Under the pieces are notes generated by a model. It was not told where the DNA came from, searched no databases, and saw only the letters and a program-made list of their open reading frames with translations. Both the position numbers and the translations under genes were made by a program. Source: Halanaerobiales bacterium (GTDB lineage: Bacteria; Bacillota; Halanaerobiia; Halanaerobiales; JADQBU01). From it: DNA of 6,634 nucleotides. This document shows, piece by piece, positions 5,374 to 6,634 of this stretch (the first letter of the stretch is position 1; each line of letters begins with the position of its first letter). The stretch is taken from the NCBI GenBank assembly GCA_016278435.1, contig JADQBU010000403.1:1-6634 (forward strand), read 5' to 3'.

Positions 5374-6634
5374 TTAAAAAAAATCACTGAACCATTTTTT
5401 CAACTTTTCTATGAAATTATTAACCAGATCTGAACTGGAACTTTCCTGAGTATCTGGTTGAAATGTTCTTCCATATTCAATCAGACCTACTGCTGTAGAA
5501 AAAATGGCTTTGGGTACCCTTTCTCCCTTTTTAACATAAGCCGGATTATCTACTACTCCAGAAAGGTCGCCAAAATTATGTGGTTCTCCCAGGCGAACAG
5601 GTAAGTCAGTGATCTCAGCAGCCAGTTCTTCAGTTCCTGCCAGCAAAGAAGCACCTCCGGTCAATACCAGTCCGGCTGGAGTTAAATCTCTGGGCCCTGC
5701 CTCTTCCAGTTCATCATTAATCATACTGAATATTTCCTGCATCCTGGGCTCAATCACCTCACACAGGACTTTCCTGGAGATACTGTTCTTTTTTTTGCCG
5801 CTTGCTGCCATTACTTCTATATATTCTTCTTCATCTATCTTATCCGCAAGGGCATAACCGCTCTGGATCTTAATGCTTTCAGCTTCAGAAATTGGAGTCC
5901 TGAGACCAACAGCAATATCATTGCTAACGTGGTTTCCTCCCACAGGTAATACCGATGTATAGGAGATACTCCCTTCATGGAAAACAACAAAATCTGTTGT
6001 TCCTCCTCCTATATCGACCAGGGCTACACCCAGTTCTTTTTCATCTTCTGAAAGAACTGAATAACTGGAAGCCAGTGGTTCCAGCACAATATCTTCCACA
6101 TCCAGTCCGGCCCGCAGAACACTCTTTACTAAATTCTGTATTGAACTTGTAGACCCTATAACTATATGGGTATCTACTTCCAATCTGACCCCGGACATAC
6201 CGAAAGGATCTTTAATACCCTGACAGCCGTCAATTATAAACTGCCTGGCCAGAACATGAATAATCTCCTCTTCTGCAGAAAGGGGAATAATCTGGGCTGC
6301 CTCCATTACACGGTCAATATCACTTTTACTGATCTCTTTATTTTTGCCGGTTATAGCTACTACTCCGTGGCTATTTATTGATTTAATATGAGAACCGGCA
6401 ATTCCTACATAGGCAGATTTTACTTTGATTCCTGCCATCCTTTCTGCTTTGGTAACAGCTTCCTTTATTGCATTACTGGTCTTGTCGATATCCACTACTA
6501 TTCCTTTTCTCAGTCCGTGAGATTCTGACAGACCAATACCAATGATCTCGATTTTATTGTCATTTACTACCTCAGCAATAATTGTACAAATCTTGGTTGT
6601 TCCAATATCAAGTCCGGTAATTACTTTTTTCCTA
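5374..6634 (-). CDS. ftsA: Cell division protein FtsA, 5' end cut by the window edge
   Basis: Actin-like ATPase that tethers FtsZ polymers to the membrane and recruits later divisome proteins. The frame is open to the right edge, so the gene is partial: 419 residues are visible and only a few codons plus the start codon should be missing. A shorter start at GTG 6495 would delete the first phosphate-binding loop and is rejected. Visible motifs, numbered from the first complete codon, are GLDIGTTK (7-14, phosphate 1), the FtsA-specific 1C subdomain (about 84-160), DIGGGTTD (207-214, phosphate 2) and VLTGGASLL (323-331, adenosine-binding). The C-terminus is a polar linker followed by an amphipathic helix LVNNFIEKLKKWFSDFF (403-419), the membrane-targeting sequence. 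It lies 19 nt upstream of ftsZ and is surely cotranscribed with it. Confidence 0.97.
   Translation of the reverse strand, partial: RKKVITGLDIGTTKICTIIAEVVNDNKIEIIGIGLSESHGLRKGIVVDIDKTSNAIKEAVTKAERMAGIKVKSAYVGIAGSHIKSINSHGVVAITGKNKEISKSDIDRVMEAAQIIPLSAEEEIIHVLARQFIIDGCQGIKDPFGMSGVRLEVDTHIVIGSTSSIQNLVKSVLRAGLDVEDIVLEPLASSYSVLSEDEKELGVALVDIGGGTTDFVVFHEGSISYTSVLPVGGNHVSNDIAVGLRTPISEAESIKIQSGYALADKIDEEEYIEVMAASGKKKNSISRKVLCEVIEPRMQEIFSMINDELEEAGPRDLTPAGLVLTGGASLLAGTEELAAEITDLPVRLGEPHNFGDLSGVVDNPAYVKKGERVPKAIFSTAVGLIEYGRTFQPDTQESSSSDLVNNFIEKLKKWFSDFF

Noticed and set aside
4549..5433. Long plus-strand open frame (294 codons) opposite ftsZ and the end of ftsA
   Set aside because: It is the antisense shadow of ftsZ: the product is a low-complexity Ser/Pro/Ile/Ala-rich string with no recognisable family, and the minus strand encodes a full, motif-perfect FtsZ.
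5374..6495. Shorter FtsA beginning at GTG 6495
   Set aside because: The frame stays open to the window edge and the upstream codons encode the essential GLDIGTTK phosphate-binding loop, so the true start is outside the window.
1..6634. A novel defence, mobile or biosynthetic system
   Set aside because: Every coding stretch belongs to a recognised division or sporulation family, the gene order is conserved with B. subtilis, and I saw no direct repeats, transposase, integrase, tRNA or repeat array.

Overview
The window is one contiguous, single-direction (all minus strand) block of the conserved division and sporulation neighbourhood of an endospore-forming, AT-rich Firmicute. The protein families are unmistakable: FtsA, FtsZ, SpoIIGA, sigma-E, sigma-G, SpoIIR, YlmC and YlmD/PgeF. 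Low GC, very strong Shine-Dalgarno sites, several TTG/GTG starts and A/T-rich intergenic gaps suit an anaerobic clostridial or halanaerobial lineage, but I cannot name a genus from sequence alone.

Read in transcription order (right to left): ftsA (5' end cut by the window edge) and ftsZ, 19 nt apart, close with a strong intrinsic terminator. Next is a spoIIGA-sigE pair with its own putative promoter region, ended by a second strong terminator with a GAGA tetraloop. Then comes sigG-spoIIR, a pair overlapping by 4 nt, preceded by a sigma-F-like promoter and a leader hairpin, and followed by a third hairpin. Last are ylmC, with a sigma-E-like promoter, and pgeF/ylmD, cut by the left edge.

The order ftsA-ftsZ-spoIIGA-sigE-sigG-...-ylmC-ylmD is that of Bacillus subtilis, with two differences: bpr is absent between ftsZ and spoIIGA, and spoIIR occupies the place of ylmA. 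The genes form a logical circuit. FtsA and FtsZ build the division or polar septum. SpoIIGA in the mother-cell face of the septal membrane cleaves pro-sigma-E when signalled by SpoIIR, which is made in the forespore. Sigma-G takes over the forespore programme later. All three proteins needed for pro-sigma-E activation (protease, substrate, signal) are therefore encoded within about 3.3 kb, with the signal translationally coupled to sigma-G.

I found no mobile element, CRISPR array, RNA gene or unrecognisable coding region. The interesting points are regulatory and organisational rather than a new system.
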